Positions 1-5,556 of a DNA stretch of 5,924 bases are shown in pieces; the stretch's first letter is position 1, and the number at the start of each line of letters is the position of its first letter. The position numbers and the translations under genes are program-made. The stretch is from an uncultured Clostridia bacterium (GTDB lineage: Bacteria; Bacillota; Clostridia; Christensenellales; Borkfalkiaceae): positions 1 through 5,924 of the forward strand of contig CAKQKN010000007.1 of assembly GCA_934249215.1 (NCBI GenBank). The letters are read 5' to 3'. Below the pieces are notes generated by a model. The model had not been told where the DNA came from and made no database searches. It was given only the letters and a program-made list of their open reading frames with translations.

Positions 1-26
1 GGCGCAAGCAGTTCGAGATCGTTCAT
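1..26 (-). CDS. possible start of next gene in the pheST operon (partial, 8 codons)
   Basis: An ATG at 24-26 overlaps the TGA stop of pheT (23-25) as an ATGA junction, the usual form of translational coupling. The frame stays open to the window edge and reads MNDLELLA. Only a weak GGA-type ribosome-binding sequence precedes it, inside the pheT end, which would fit reinitiation after pheT. Eight codons are too few to name a product. In many Firmicutes the gene after pheT is zapA, but nothing here shows that. It could also be a chance ATG. Confidence 0.35.
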
Positions 27-2425
27 CTTAACTTGATTCCGTTTTCTTCGAGGTGGCGCAGAATCTTTTTAATAAACCCGTCGACGTCGCCTTCTCCGAA
101 AGTCTTTTCCAATGAGGAGAACACGAGCCTGTACGCCATGCTCTTCTTTCCTTCGTCCACGCCCTTCCCGGTGTAGACGTCAAACAACTTGATCGAAACG
201 AGATTTTTTCCGCCTCTTTCCGCGATAAGTTTTTCGATAAACGCGTTTTCGGTATTTACGTCGCACACGAGCGCGAGATCTCTTTCAACCGACGGAAATT
301 TTGAAACGGGCGAAAACATGACCTTTCCGCAAAGCAACTCGAACAGCAAATCAAAATCGATTTCCGCAACGTAAACGCGCACGGTCGCGTCCATTTTTTC
401 GAGCACGTCCGGATGAACTTCACCCGCCAAGCCGACTTTAACGTCCCCGATCATAATCGCCGCAGATCTTCCCGGATGGAGATACGAAACTTTCTCACGG
501 ACAAAACTTGCGCGCTTTCCGAGATGTAATCTGTCAAACAAATTCTCGATCGTACCCTTAAGCGTAAAGAAATCTTCCGACGGTCCGAACGCCGCTATCG
601 CAAGCCGATTCTTTTCCTGCGGAAGTTTGGTGAGCGGTAAAGACTCGGGAATATAAACTCTCGCATACTCACACAATCTGCCTTCCGAATTCTTTCTCGC
701 AAGGTTTCGGGCGATCGTCGCGAGCATCGAAGGAACCAAAGTCGTCCGCATAACGCTCATCTCTTCTCCGAGCGGATTCATTATCGTTACGTGTGCGTTC
801 TCGGGCGCATTCTTGTCGAGCCCGATAAAATCATAGTCCTTTTCGGAAACGAACGCATACGTCAGAATCTCGTTATATCCCATCGCGACAAGACTTTCTT
901 TCGCGAGATCTTCCTTTTTCTGGCGTTCGTTTTTGCCTCCGTACGTAATCGTTGCGTCGCTCAAAAGTCTGCACGTTACGTTATCGTAACCGTACGAACG
1001 GATAATCTCTTCCGCAAGATCGGGATACCCGTCCACATCCGTACGGTAAAGCGGAACGGTACAATCGAAAGTCCCGTCGTTTTTGTTTTCGACCTTAAAC
1101 CCGAGCCGTTCGAGAATCGCTTTTTGCATATCAGCAGGCACTACGATTCCGAGAAGTTTGTTTATAGACTCGTAAGACGCGGTAATAACCGACGGAACGA
1201 GTTCCACGTTCAGAACGTCTTTCGTTTTTCCGCACACGACGCCGCATTGAAGTTCGTCGATAAGGTGCAACGCGCGTTTCATCGCAAACTCTACGGAATA
1301 CGCGTCGACACCCTTTTCGAATCTTGCGGACGAATCCGACCGCTGACCGAGCGCTTTCGACGATCTGCGGACGTTGTCACGCTTGAAAGTCGCGCACTCA
1401 AAGACGAGCGCATTCGTTTCGTCCGATATAGCGCTGCCTTTTCCGCCCATAATTCCCGCAAGTGCCGCAGGCTTGTCGCCATCGCAAATAAGAAGATTTT
1501 CGGTGTTGAGCGTAAACGCTTTATCGTCGAGCGTAACGATCTTTTCCCCGTCTTTTGCACGCCGAACGACGATTTTTTTCGCCGCAAGCGTAGCATAGTC
1601 GAACGCATGCATAGGCTGACCGAGTTCGAGCAGAACGTAGTTCGTTATATCGACGACGGAATTTATCGCGCGAAGCCCCATAAGCGCAAGTTTTTTCTGC
1701 ATTGCTTTCGGCGAGGGCTTAATAACGACGTCTTTAACGTACTGCGCGCAATATCTCGGGCAAAGATCGGGCGCTTCGACGGAAACGTCGACCGGGCATT
1801 CCGAATCGGCGTCCGTTACGGAATACGAAACGTCGGGCGTTTTCAATTCGCGATTAAGACAAGCCGCAACTTCTCTCGCCATGCCGAAAATACTCTGACA
1901 ATCGGGACGATTTGCCGTCAACCCTATCTCAAAAACGACGTCTTTTGCGCCGAGCAGTTCGCATACGTCCGCTCCGACGGGGAAATCGTCATGAAAGACG
2001 AGCACGCCGTCAAATCCCGCGCCGTCGTAATATTCTTCGGTAACGCCTATCTCCGCACCGCCGCAGAACATACCGTCCGACTCGACGCCGCGAAGTTTTC
2101 CTTTTTTAATATTCGTTCCGTCGGCAAGAACGGCGCCGTCAAGACTTACGGGCACTTTATCGCCGACTTTAATGTTTTTCGCATTCGTAACGATCTGAAG
2201 TTCGCCGAATTTTCCCGCGTTTACGGCGCAAACCGAAAGCTTGTCCGCATTCGGGTGCCCCTCTATCGCGTTTATCTGACAAACGACGATTCCCTTCACG
2301 TTTTCGTTTATATTGATAACGTCCTCGACCTCGAAGCCGCAATCAAACAGTTTGTTTTTTAACGTTTCGACGGGAATATCGTCGATTTTAACGTATTCAT
2401 TGAGCCAACTAAGCGGTAATCTCAT
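23..2425 (-). CDS. pheT: phenylalanyl-tRNA synthetase beta subunit
   Basis: Beta subunit of the cytoplasmic alpha2-beta2 enzyme that charges tRNA-Phe; it binds the tRNA and proofreads mischarged Tyr. The 800 residues are full length for bacterial PheT. Domains seen in order: the N-terminal start and EMAP-type tRNA-binding domain (about 1-150, with GHPNADKL at 56-63 and LRGVESDGM at 111-119); the B3/4 editing domain (about 215-385, with GQPMHAFD at 269-276, GIMGG at 324-328 and ARFEKGVD at 367-374); the B5 domain (about 405-485); the catalytic-like core (about 490-690, with LHPGRSA at 649-655); and the C-terminal ferredoxin-fold anticodon-binding domain (about 706-800, with FPSVERDLAL at 710-719). 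H273 and E343 appear to match the conserved editing-site His and Glu. The ATG has a strong GGGAGGA ribosome-binding site (2435-2441) nine bases upstream. pheS ends 19 bases upstream, so the two genes form one operon under the T-box leader. Nothing is truncated. Confidence 0.97.
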   Translation of the reverse strand: MRLPLSWLNEYVKIDDIPVETLKNKLFDCGFEVEDVININENVKGIVVCQINAIEGHPNADKLSVCAVNAGKFGELQIVTNAKNIKVGDKVPVSLDGAVLADGTNIKKGKLRGVESDGMFCGGAEIGVTEEYYDGAGFDGVLVFHDDFPVGADVCELLGAKDVVFEIGLTANRPDCQSIFGMAREVAACLNRELKTPDVSYSVTDADSECPVDVSVEAPDLCPRYCAQYVKDVVIKPSPKAMQKKLALMGLRAINSVVDITNYVLLELGQPMHAFDYATLAAKKIVVRRAKDGEKIVTLDDKAFTLNTENLLICDGDKPAALAGIMGGKGSAISDETNALVFECATFKRDNVRRSSKALGQRSDSSARFEKGVDAYSVEFAMKRALHLIDELQCGVVCGKTKDVLNVELVPSVITASYESINKLLGIVVPADMQKAILERLGFKVENKNDGTFDCTVPLYRTDVDGYPDLAEEIIRSYGYDNVTCRLLSDATITYGGKNERQKKEDLAKESLVAMGYNEILTYAFVSEKDYDFIGLDKNAPENAHVTIMNPLGEEMSVMRTTLVPSMLATIARNLARKNSEGRLCEYARVYIPESLPLTKLPQEKNRLAIAAFGPSEDFFTLKGTIENLFDRLHLGKRASFVREKVSYLHPGRSAAIMIGDVKVGLAGEVHPDVLEKMDATVRVYVAEIDFDLLFELLCGKVMFSPVSKFPSVERDLALVCDVNTENAFIEKLIAERGGKNLVSIKLFDVYTGKGVDEGKKSMAYRLVFSSLEKTFGEGDVDGFIKKILRHLEENGIKLR

Positions 2426-2444
2426 TTTATTTCGTCCTCCCGAA

Positions 2445-3464
2445 TTATCTGAACTGCTTTAAAAACCTGATATCGTTATCGAAGAAATATCTGATATCGG
2501 GAATGCCGTATTTGAGCATTGCGATTCTTTCAAGCCCCGCGCCGAACGCAAATCCGCTGTAAACGTCGGGGTCGATTCCGCAGTTTTTAAGCACGCGCCG
2601 ATTGACCATTCCTGCGCCCAGAATCTCGATCCATCCGGTACCCTTGCACAAATGGCACCCTTTACCTTTGCATTCGAAGCACGAAACGTCTACTTCGACG
2701 CTCGGCTCCGTAAACGGAAAATACGACGGGCGCAGACGGGTTTTTACGTCAGCGTCAAACAATTTCTTAAGAAAAGCTTCCAGCGTGCCTTTAAGATCGC
2801 ACAGATTTATTCCCTTGTCGACGACAAGTCCTTCCATCTGGTGGAACATCGGGCTGTGCGTTGCGTCGTCGTCCGCCCTGTAAACCTTACCCGGGCTGAT
2901 GATTTTCAGCGGCGGCTTTTTGTCGAGCATAACGCGCGCCTGCCCCGCCGAAGTCTGCGTACGCAAAAGAATATTATCGGTAATATAGAGAGTATCCTGC
3001 ATATCGCGGGCGGGATGATCTTTCGGAATGTTTAAAAGACGGAAATTATACTCGTCCTCTTCAATTTCGGGTCCTTCGAATATCTCGAACCCCATACCCG
3101 TGAAGCAGTCTATCATTTCGTTACGCACGAGATTGATCGGATGAAGCGAACCGAACGGAGCCGCATTTCCCGGCATAGTTACGTCGATCGTTTCCGAATT
3201 TAACGCGCGTTCGCGTTCAGCGCGCTTACGCTCCGCGTCTTTTTCCGCGATAAGTTTTTCGATTTTCCCGCGCACCTCGTTGACAAGCTGTCCGATTTTC
3301 GGGCGCTCTTCCGCGGGCACTTCGCGCATACCTTTAAGCAATTCCGTAACGGTTCCGTTCTTTCCCAGAAACCGCACTCTTACGTCGTCGAGCGTCTTGC
3401 CGTCTTTCGCGTTGTTCAACGCTTCGACCGCGCTTTTGTAAAGTTCGCTGATTTTCTCTTTCAT
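2445..3464 (-). CDS. pheS: phenylalanyl-tRNA synthetase alpha subunit
   Basis: Catalytic subunit of phenylalanyl-tRNA synthetase; it forms Phe-AMP and transfers Phe to tRNA-Phe. The 339 residues match the bacterial family. The N-terminal region (about 1-90) is helical and charged, the coiled-coil arm that holds tRNA. The class II core follows: a motif 1 region from HPINLVRNEM (108), motif 2 from KVYRADDDATHSPMFHQMEG (193-212, with R196) and motif 3 in FGAGLERIAMLKYG (307-320, with R313). A306 sits in GFAFG where E. coli has the specificity residue A294. A Cys-rich insert (C262, C265, C270, C273) resembles the one in Bacillus-type PheS and is absent from E. coli PheS. The start at 3464 is chosen because AAGGAG (3469-3474) precedes it and the helical arm begins there. 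The frame is open to an ATG at 3524, but that start would lie inside the leader terminator and add unrelated residues. Expression is controlled by the T-box leader upstream. Confidence 0.97.
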   Translation of the reverse strand: MKEKISELYKSAVEALNNAKDGKTLDDVRVRFLGKNGTVTELLKGMREVPAEERPKIGQLVNEVRGKIEKLIAEKDAERKRAERERALNSETIDVTMPGNAAPFGSLHPINLVRNEMIDCFTGMGFEIFEGPEIEEDEYNFRLLNIPKDHPARDMQDTLYITDNILLRTQTSAGQARVMLDKKPPLKIISPGKVYRADDDATHSPMFHQMEGLVVDKGINLCDLKGTLEAFLKKLFDADVKTRLRPSYFPFTEPSVEVDVSCFECKGKGCHLCKGTGWIEILGAGMVNRRVLKNCGIDPDVYSGFAFGAGLERIAMLKYGIPDIRYFFDNDIRFLKQFR

Positions 3465-3468
3465 AAAT

Positions 3469-3474
3469 CTCCTT
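3469..3474 (-). promoter_or_regulatory. ribosome-binding site of pheS
   Basis: AAGGAG lies four bases before the ATG at 3464 (minus strand). It decides the start of pheS against the longer in-frame reading to 3524. It lies downstream of the leader terminator, so ribosomes can load only on read-through transcripts. Confidence 0.85.
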
Positions 3475-3500
3475 ATTATTGATTCGACTTTTTGTCTTGA

Positions 3501-3533
3501 ATAAAATAAAAACGCCCCGAACAAACAGGGCGT
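3501..3533 (-). terminator. T-box leader attenuator (intrinsic terminator)
   Basis: On the minus strand ACGCCCUG (3526-3533) pairs with CGGGGCGU (3512-3519): eight pairs including one U-G wobble, around a six-base UUUGUU loop. It is followed by the U-rich run UUUUAUUUUAU (3501-3511). It ends the leader when tRNA-Phe is charged. Its 5' arm is taken up by the antiterminator when uncharged tRNA binds. Confidence 0.92.
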
Positions 3534-3620
3534 CTTAACGACACGGTACCACCTATTTTTCGTTTTTTACGCTCGTAAAAAACCTCGTTTGCGCATTCTC
3601 ACGCGGCGTCACGGCACGTT

Positions 3621-3643
3621 CTAATAAAAACCCGCGGTGCGGG
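3621..3643 (-). other. GC-rich hairpin with U-run inside the T-box leader
   Basis: On the minus strand CCCGC (3639-3643) pairs with GCGGG (3631-3635) around a three-base ACC loop, followed at once by UUUUUAUUAG. With one mismatch the stem can extend by AAA/UUU. It lies between Stem I and Stem III, where T-box leaders carry the variable Stem II elements, and is probably one of them. It also has the look of a small intrinsic terminator. Confidence 0.5.
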
Positions 3644-3792
3644 ATTTCGTTCTTCGTGCGGCTCGGGAGCGAAAAAGACAAAGTTTACCGAAAAACCCTT
3701 TCAGCCAAAGGGGTTCCTCTCTCACCCGCCAAATCGCGAGCATATCGGCTATCGTTTGTCCGTCTCCGTCAAAGCTTTTCTCACTTGGTTCG

Positions 3793-3822
3793 ATTATACG
3801 ACGTTTTCAAGCGTTTTGTCAA
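3793..3822 (-). promoter_or_regulatory. promoter of the pheST T-box transcript
   Basis: On the minus strand a perfect -35 TTGACA (3817-3822) and a perfect -10 TATAAT (3793-3798) are separated by 18 bases. The expected start of transcription is an A near 3785-3786, just upstream of T-box Stem I. Matching both hexamers exactly suggests a strong, constitutive housekeeping promoter, with control passed to the T-box. Confidence 0.88.
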
Positions 3823-3865
3823 ACGTATAAGCATTCAAAAACATATTCTTCGCCATATAAAACGA

Positions 3866-3882
3866 AAATCGGTTCCCGATTT
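3866..3882. repeat. short perfect inverted repeat in the divergent intergenic region
   Basis: AAATCGG (3866-3872) and CCGATTT (3876-3882) are exact inverted copies separated by TTC. The site lies between the two divergent promoters, in the otherwise featureless stretch 3823-3924. On the minus strand the hairpin is followed by TTTTCGTTTTAT, so it could be a weak terminator for transcripts arriving antisense to the tRNA from the right-hand cluster. A protein-binding site is the alternative. No coding sequence is seen in this stretch. Confidence 0.4.
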
Positions 3883-3924
3883 ATTCCGATTGTGAAAAAT
3901 CGTATTTTACCGCACGAAAAACGC

Positions 3925-3954
3925 TTGACATATTCTTTTTGAATATCGTATAAT
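3925..3954 (+). promoter_or_regulatory. promoter of tRNA-Gly
   Basis: A perfect -35 TTGACA (3925-3930) and a perfect -10 TATAAT (3949-3954) are 18 bases apart. The predicted start, near 3961, leaves only about four bases before the mature tRNA 5' end. The spacer holds ATATTC-TTTTT-GAATAT (3930-3946). A wider inverted pair, TTGACAT (3925-3931) and ATGTCAA (3953-3959), brackets the promoter. Confidence 0.88.
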
Positions 3955-3964
3955 GTCAAAAGTC

Positions 3965-4038
3965 GCAGGTGTAGTTTAGTGGCAAAACAACAGCTTCCCA
4001 AGCTGTGGTTGTGAGTTCGATTCTCATCACCTGCTCCA
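3965..4038 (+). tRNA. tRNA-Gly (anticodon CCC), CCA encoded
   Basis: A complete 74-base cloverleaf. The seven-base acceptor GCAGGTG pairs perfectly with CACCTGC (4028-4034). It has a D arm GTTT/AAAC with GG in its loop, an anticodon stem ACAGC/GCTGT with loop TTCCCAA (3995-4001), and a T arm GTGAG/CTCAT with loop TTCGATT. The anticodon CCC (3997-3999) reads GGG. The discriminator is T (4035), as expected for bacterial tRNA-Gly, and CCA is encoded at 4036-4038. It stands alone, with its own promoter and terminator, on the opposite strand to the genes on both sides. Confidence 0.97.
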
Positions 4039-4042
4039 ATTC

Positions 4043-4070
4043 GACTCGCGTTTTGCGCGGGTCTTTTTTT
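4043..4070 (+). terminator. intrinsic terminator of tRNA-Gly
   Basis: GACTCGCG (4043-4050) pairs with CGCGGGTC (4056-4063), with one T-G wobble, around a five-base loop. Seven T (4064-4070) follow. It starts four bases after the CCA end. On the minus strand there is no T-run after the hairpin, so it would not stop the convergent gene at 4100-4615. Confidence 0.92.
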
Positions 4071-4099
4071 ATCTCACCCCACAATCCGATTTCGTCATT

Positions 4100-4615
4100 T
4101 TACACGGCTTCCCAGATCGCGACGAAATCCGTGTCTTCATATACGGCAGAATCGGTAACGGGTAAATCGCTTTCGACGCCCGCCCTCTTGAAGCCTTTTA
4201 AAACGTAGCCTTCCTTTTCATACACGGGCACTTTAAATTTTTGCCCCAGGCGAAGCACCTGTCTTTCTTCGCCGCTCACTAGCCGCCCGCCGTCACCGTC
4301 AAAGGTAACGACGCAAGTTTCGCAAGCGTAGTAAACGACAAACTCTATTTCCTTGCATCCGTTGCTAATTTCGGCTTTCAGAACGCTTCTGTCGTCAATT
4401 TTATAGCCCCGTCTGTCGGACGGACTATAAACGGGATTTTTGTTTGAAACTCTCGTTTTCGTTTGCCCCGAAAGAACAAATCTTCCGCTCTCGGCGTCCT
4501 GAAGATAAACGCTTACTTTCGCATCCGTTCCGTGTTCGGCAAAAAAATACACCGACAACATTACCGCAACGATACCGAGAACGGCCGCAAGGACGACGAT
4601 TCTTTTTTTATTCAT
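4100..4615 (-). CDS. small membrane-anchored protein with MucBP-like and InlB B-repeat-like domains
   Basis: A 171-residue protein of unknown role, probably outside the membrane. Residues 6-25 form one hydrophobic segment after NKKR, an uncleaved anchor or a signal peptide; there is no lipobox Cys and no LPXTG motif. Residues about 33-97 resemble a MucBP-type beta domain (VSVYLQDAESG start, GYKID in the middle, a closing FVVYY strand). Residues about 101-169 have the InlB B-repeat (Listeria-Bacteroides repeat) pattern: VTFDGDGG (103-110), a GQKFKVP turn (124-130), EGYVLKGF (135-142) and a closing FVAIWE. Such domains are common on Firmicutes surface proteins, usually in long tandem arrays; here there is one of each. 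The ATG overlaps the end of the upstream gene by eight bases and has AGAGGA (4626-4631) ten bases before it, so the two are translated together. Domain calls are by eye; the function is not known. Confidence 0.85.
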   Translation of the reverse strand: MNKKRIVVLAAVLGIVAVMLSVYFFAEHGTDAKVSVYLQDAESGRFVLSGQTKTRVSNKNPVYSPSDRRGYKIDDRSVLKAEISNGCKEIEFVVYYACETCVVTFDGDGGRLVSGEERQVLRLGQKFKVPVYEKEGYVLKGFKRAGVESDLPVTDSAVYEDTDFVAIWEAV

Positions 4616-5534
4616 TTTCGGTTTTTCCTCTGTACTTTTTAAACGCTTTGAGTTGCGGCTCTATCCAATACCCGAACTTCGTCGCGGTCAGCCGTTCTTC
4701 CTGCTCTTTTATCGCGTCGTAAAATTTCAGTCCGTCGAGAACGCCCTCCCATATATCGGCAAAACAATAATCGTAACGCCCGTCGTTCGGGAGCTCTTTC
4801 AGGAAAGCAACTGCGTCCGCACAGACGAACTCATATTTTTCTTTGTGCGGAAAAAACGGAAAAACGTTTTTTTTGAACAGATCGATTATCCCGTAGTTGA
4901 TTTCGACGATGACGATCTTATTCACTTTTTCAAGTTCCGCAATACGAAAGGGATAATACCCGAGCCCGAGCCCGAGAACGAGAACGTTCCCGCTCGCTTT
5001 TTCTATATACGGATCGATCGTCGACGTTTCCGAAGGACAAACGCTCATCCACGGCATATTCCCCTCGTAAATCGTCGGAAATCTGACTTCTTCCGTGAAA
5101 AAGCCTATTTTCGGAACGACGAGTCTTTTATCGAAATCGGGCATATCGTACTGAAACAATTCACCCGGCACATATTTTGAATATGCAAGAAAAAGTTTCC
5201 CGCATCTGACTTCTTTATATCGGACAGCAGAAACGTAAGGATTCGATAAAAAATCCGCCGCATCGAGTTTTTTAACGTTGGAATAAAAATCAACGAGAAA
5301 ATCGTCGTCGACCTTTTCATTCAGTCCCGTACCTCCGCAAAAAGTGCTTGCCACGTAAAGCGTTTCGGGATCGCCGTCATACATTCCGGCGTCCTTCATT
5401 ACCGAAAGCCCGTCTGAACCGATACTTGCGATCAATTCGTCGACGTCTTTTTTCGTATATTTTATAACGGGCGCGTTTTCGTTTATATATCGCCCTATCG
5501 AAGCGCTGACGTCGATCGATTTTTCTTTATCCAT
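4608..5534 (-). CDS. SAM-binding, spermidine-synthase-like / class I methyltransferase-fold protein
   Basis: A 308-residue, apparently soluble protein. The C-terminal half carries a Rossmann SAM-binding fold: glycine-rich motif I VLVLGLGLGYY (184-194), motif II IVIVEIN (207-213) with the acidic E211 expected to hold the ribose, FVCADAVAFL (236-245) with D240 expected near the adenine, and YDYCFADIWEG (254-264). This order resembles spermidine synthase-like and class I methyltransferase proteins; the substrate cannot be read. The N-terminal half (about 1-170) matches nothing I recognise. The start at 5534 (MDKEK) lies 22 bases after the stop of the ComEC-like gene, with only a weak ribosome-binding sequence. 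The frame is open to 5636, but that would overlap the upstream gene by 80 bases and give an unlikely Arg/Lys-rich start. The end overlaps the next gene by eight bases. Confidence 0.85.
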   Translation of the reverse strand: MDKEKSIDVSASIGRYINENAPVIKYTKKDVDELIASIGSDGLSVMKDAGMYDGDPETLYVASTFCGGTGLNEKVDDDFLVDFYSNVKKLDAADFLSNPYVSAVRYKEVRCGKLFLAYSKYVPGELFQYDMPDFDKRLVVPKIGFFTEEVRFPTIYEGNMPWMSVCPSETSTIDPYIEKASGNVLVLGLGLGYYPFRIAELEKVNKIVIVEINYGIIDLFKKNVFPFFPHKEKYEFVCADAVAFLKELPNDGRYDYCFADIWEGVLDGLKFYDAIKEQEERLTATKFGYWIEPQLKAFKKYRGKTENE

Positions 5535-5556
5535 AACACACCGTTCATTCCCGACT

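Larger units (their letters stand above)
3501..3786 (-). promoter_or_regulatory. T-box riboswitch leader of pheST (tRNA-Phe responsive)
   Basis: A leader RNA of about 285 bases that senses uncharged tRNA-Phe. Stem I: GACAAA (3755-3760) pairs with UUUGUC (3677-3682), and GCCGA (3745-3749) with UCGGU (3687-3691). A distal hairpin AACCC/GGGUU (3711-3715 with 3694-3698) carries GCUG (3702-3705), which fits the conserved GNUG loop. The best candidate specifier is UUC at 3671-3673, followed by G and the CUCCCGAGC segment; a second UUC at 3690-3692 is less well placed. Stem III is a 9-bp hairpin at 3562-3583. The T-box core AGGUGGUACCGUG is at 3542-3554. Its UGGU bulge pairs with ACCA, the expected 3' end of tRNA-Phe with A73. 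The antiterminator (3527-3554) pairs AGG with CCU and GUGU with ACGC; those 3' bases are also the 5' arm of the terminator, so the two folds exclude each other. Folding was done by eye. The amino acid assignment rests on the specifier, the bulge and the downstream genes. Confidence 0.93.

Noticed and set aside
791..2362. Long 523-codon open frame on the plus strand, antisense to pheT
   Set aside because: It is codon-aligned with pheT, so its lack of stops only means that pheT avoids TTA, CTA and TCA codons over this stretch. The translation is an odd mix rich in Arg, Phe and Val with no recognisable domain.
2652..3035. Open frame antisense to pheS
   Set aside because: Also codon-aligned with the real gene and explained by the same codon avoidance. 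No ribosome-binding site or family signature.
3465..3524. Longer pheS start at 3524, adding 20 residues
   Set aside because: The extra codons cover the leader terminator and its U-run, and no ribosome-binding site precedes that ATG. The start at 3464 has AAGGAG and matches the family's beginning.
3637..3942. Plus-strand open frames across the T-box leader and intergenic region
   Set aside because: They run through structured leader RNA and a promoter on the other strand, have no ribosome-binding site, and give basic, low-information translations.
3501..3960. Clustered short hairpins considered as a CRISPR array or mobile-element end
   Set aside because: There are no regularly spaced repeats of the right length, no target-site duplications and no transposase or integrase frame. 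The hairpins are accounted for by the T-box leader and promoters. The tRNA is intact, with no sign of an attachment-site duplication in view.
3819..4001. Minus-strand 60-codon frame across the tRNA
   Set aside because: It starts inside the tRNA-Gly anticodon loop and ends at the pheST promoter. It is explained by the tRNA and the promoter regions.
4653..5180. Open frame antisense to the SAM-binding protein gene
   Set aside because: Codon-aligned shadow. The sense strand carries clear SAM-binding motifs, while this frame is rich in Arg, Phe and Lys without a motif.
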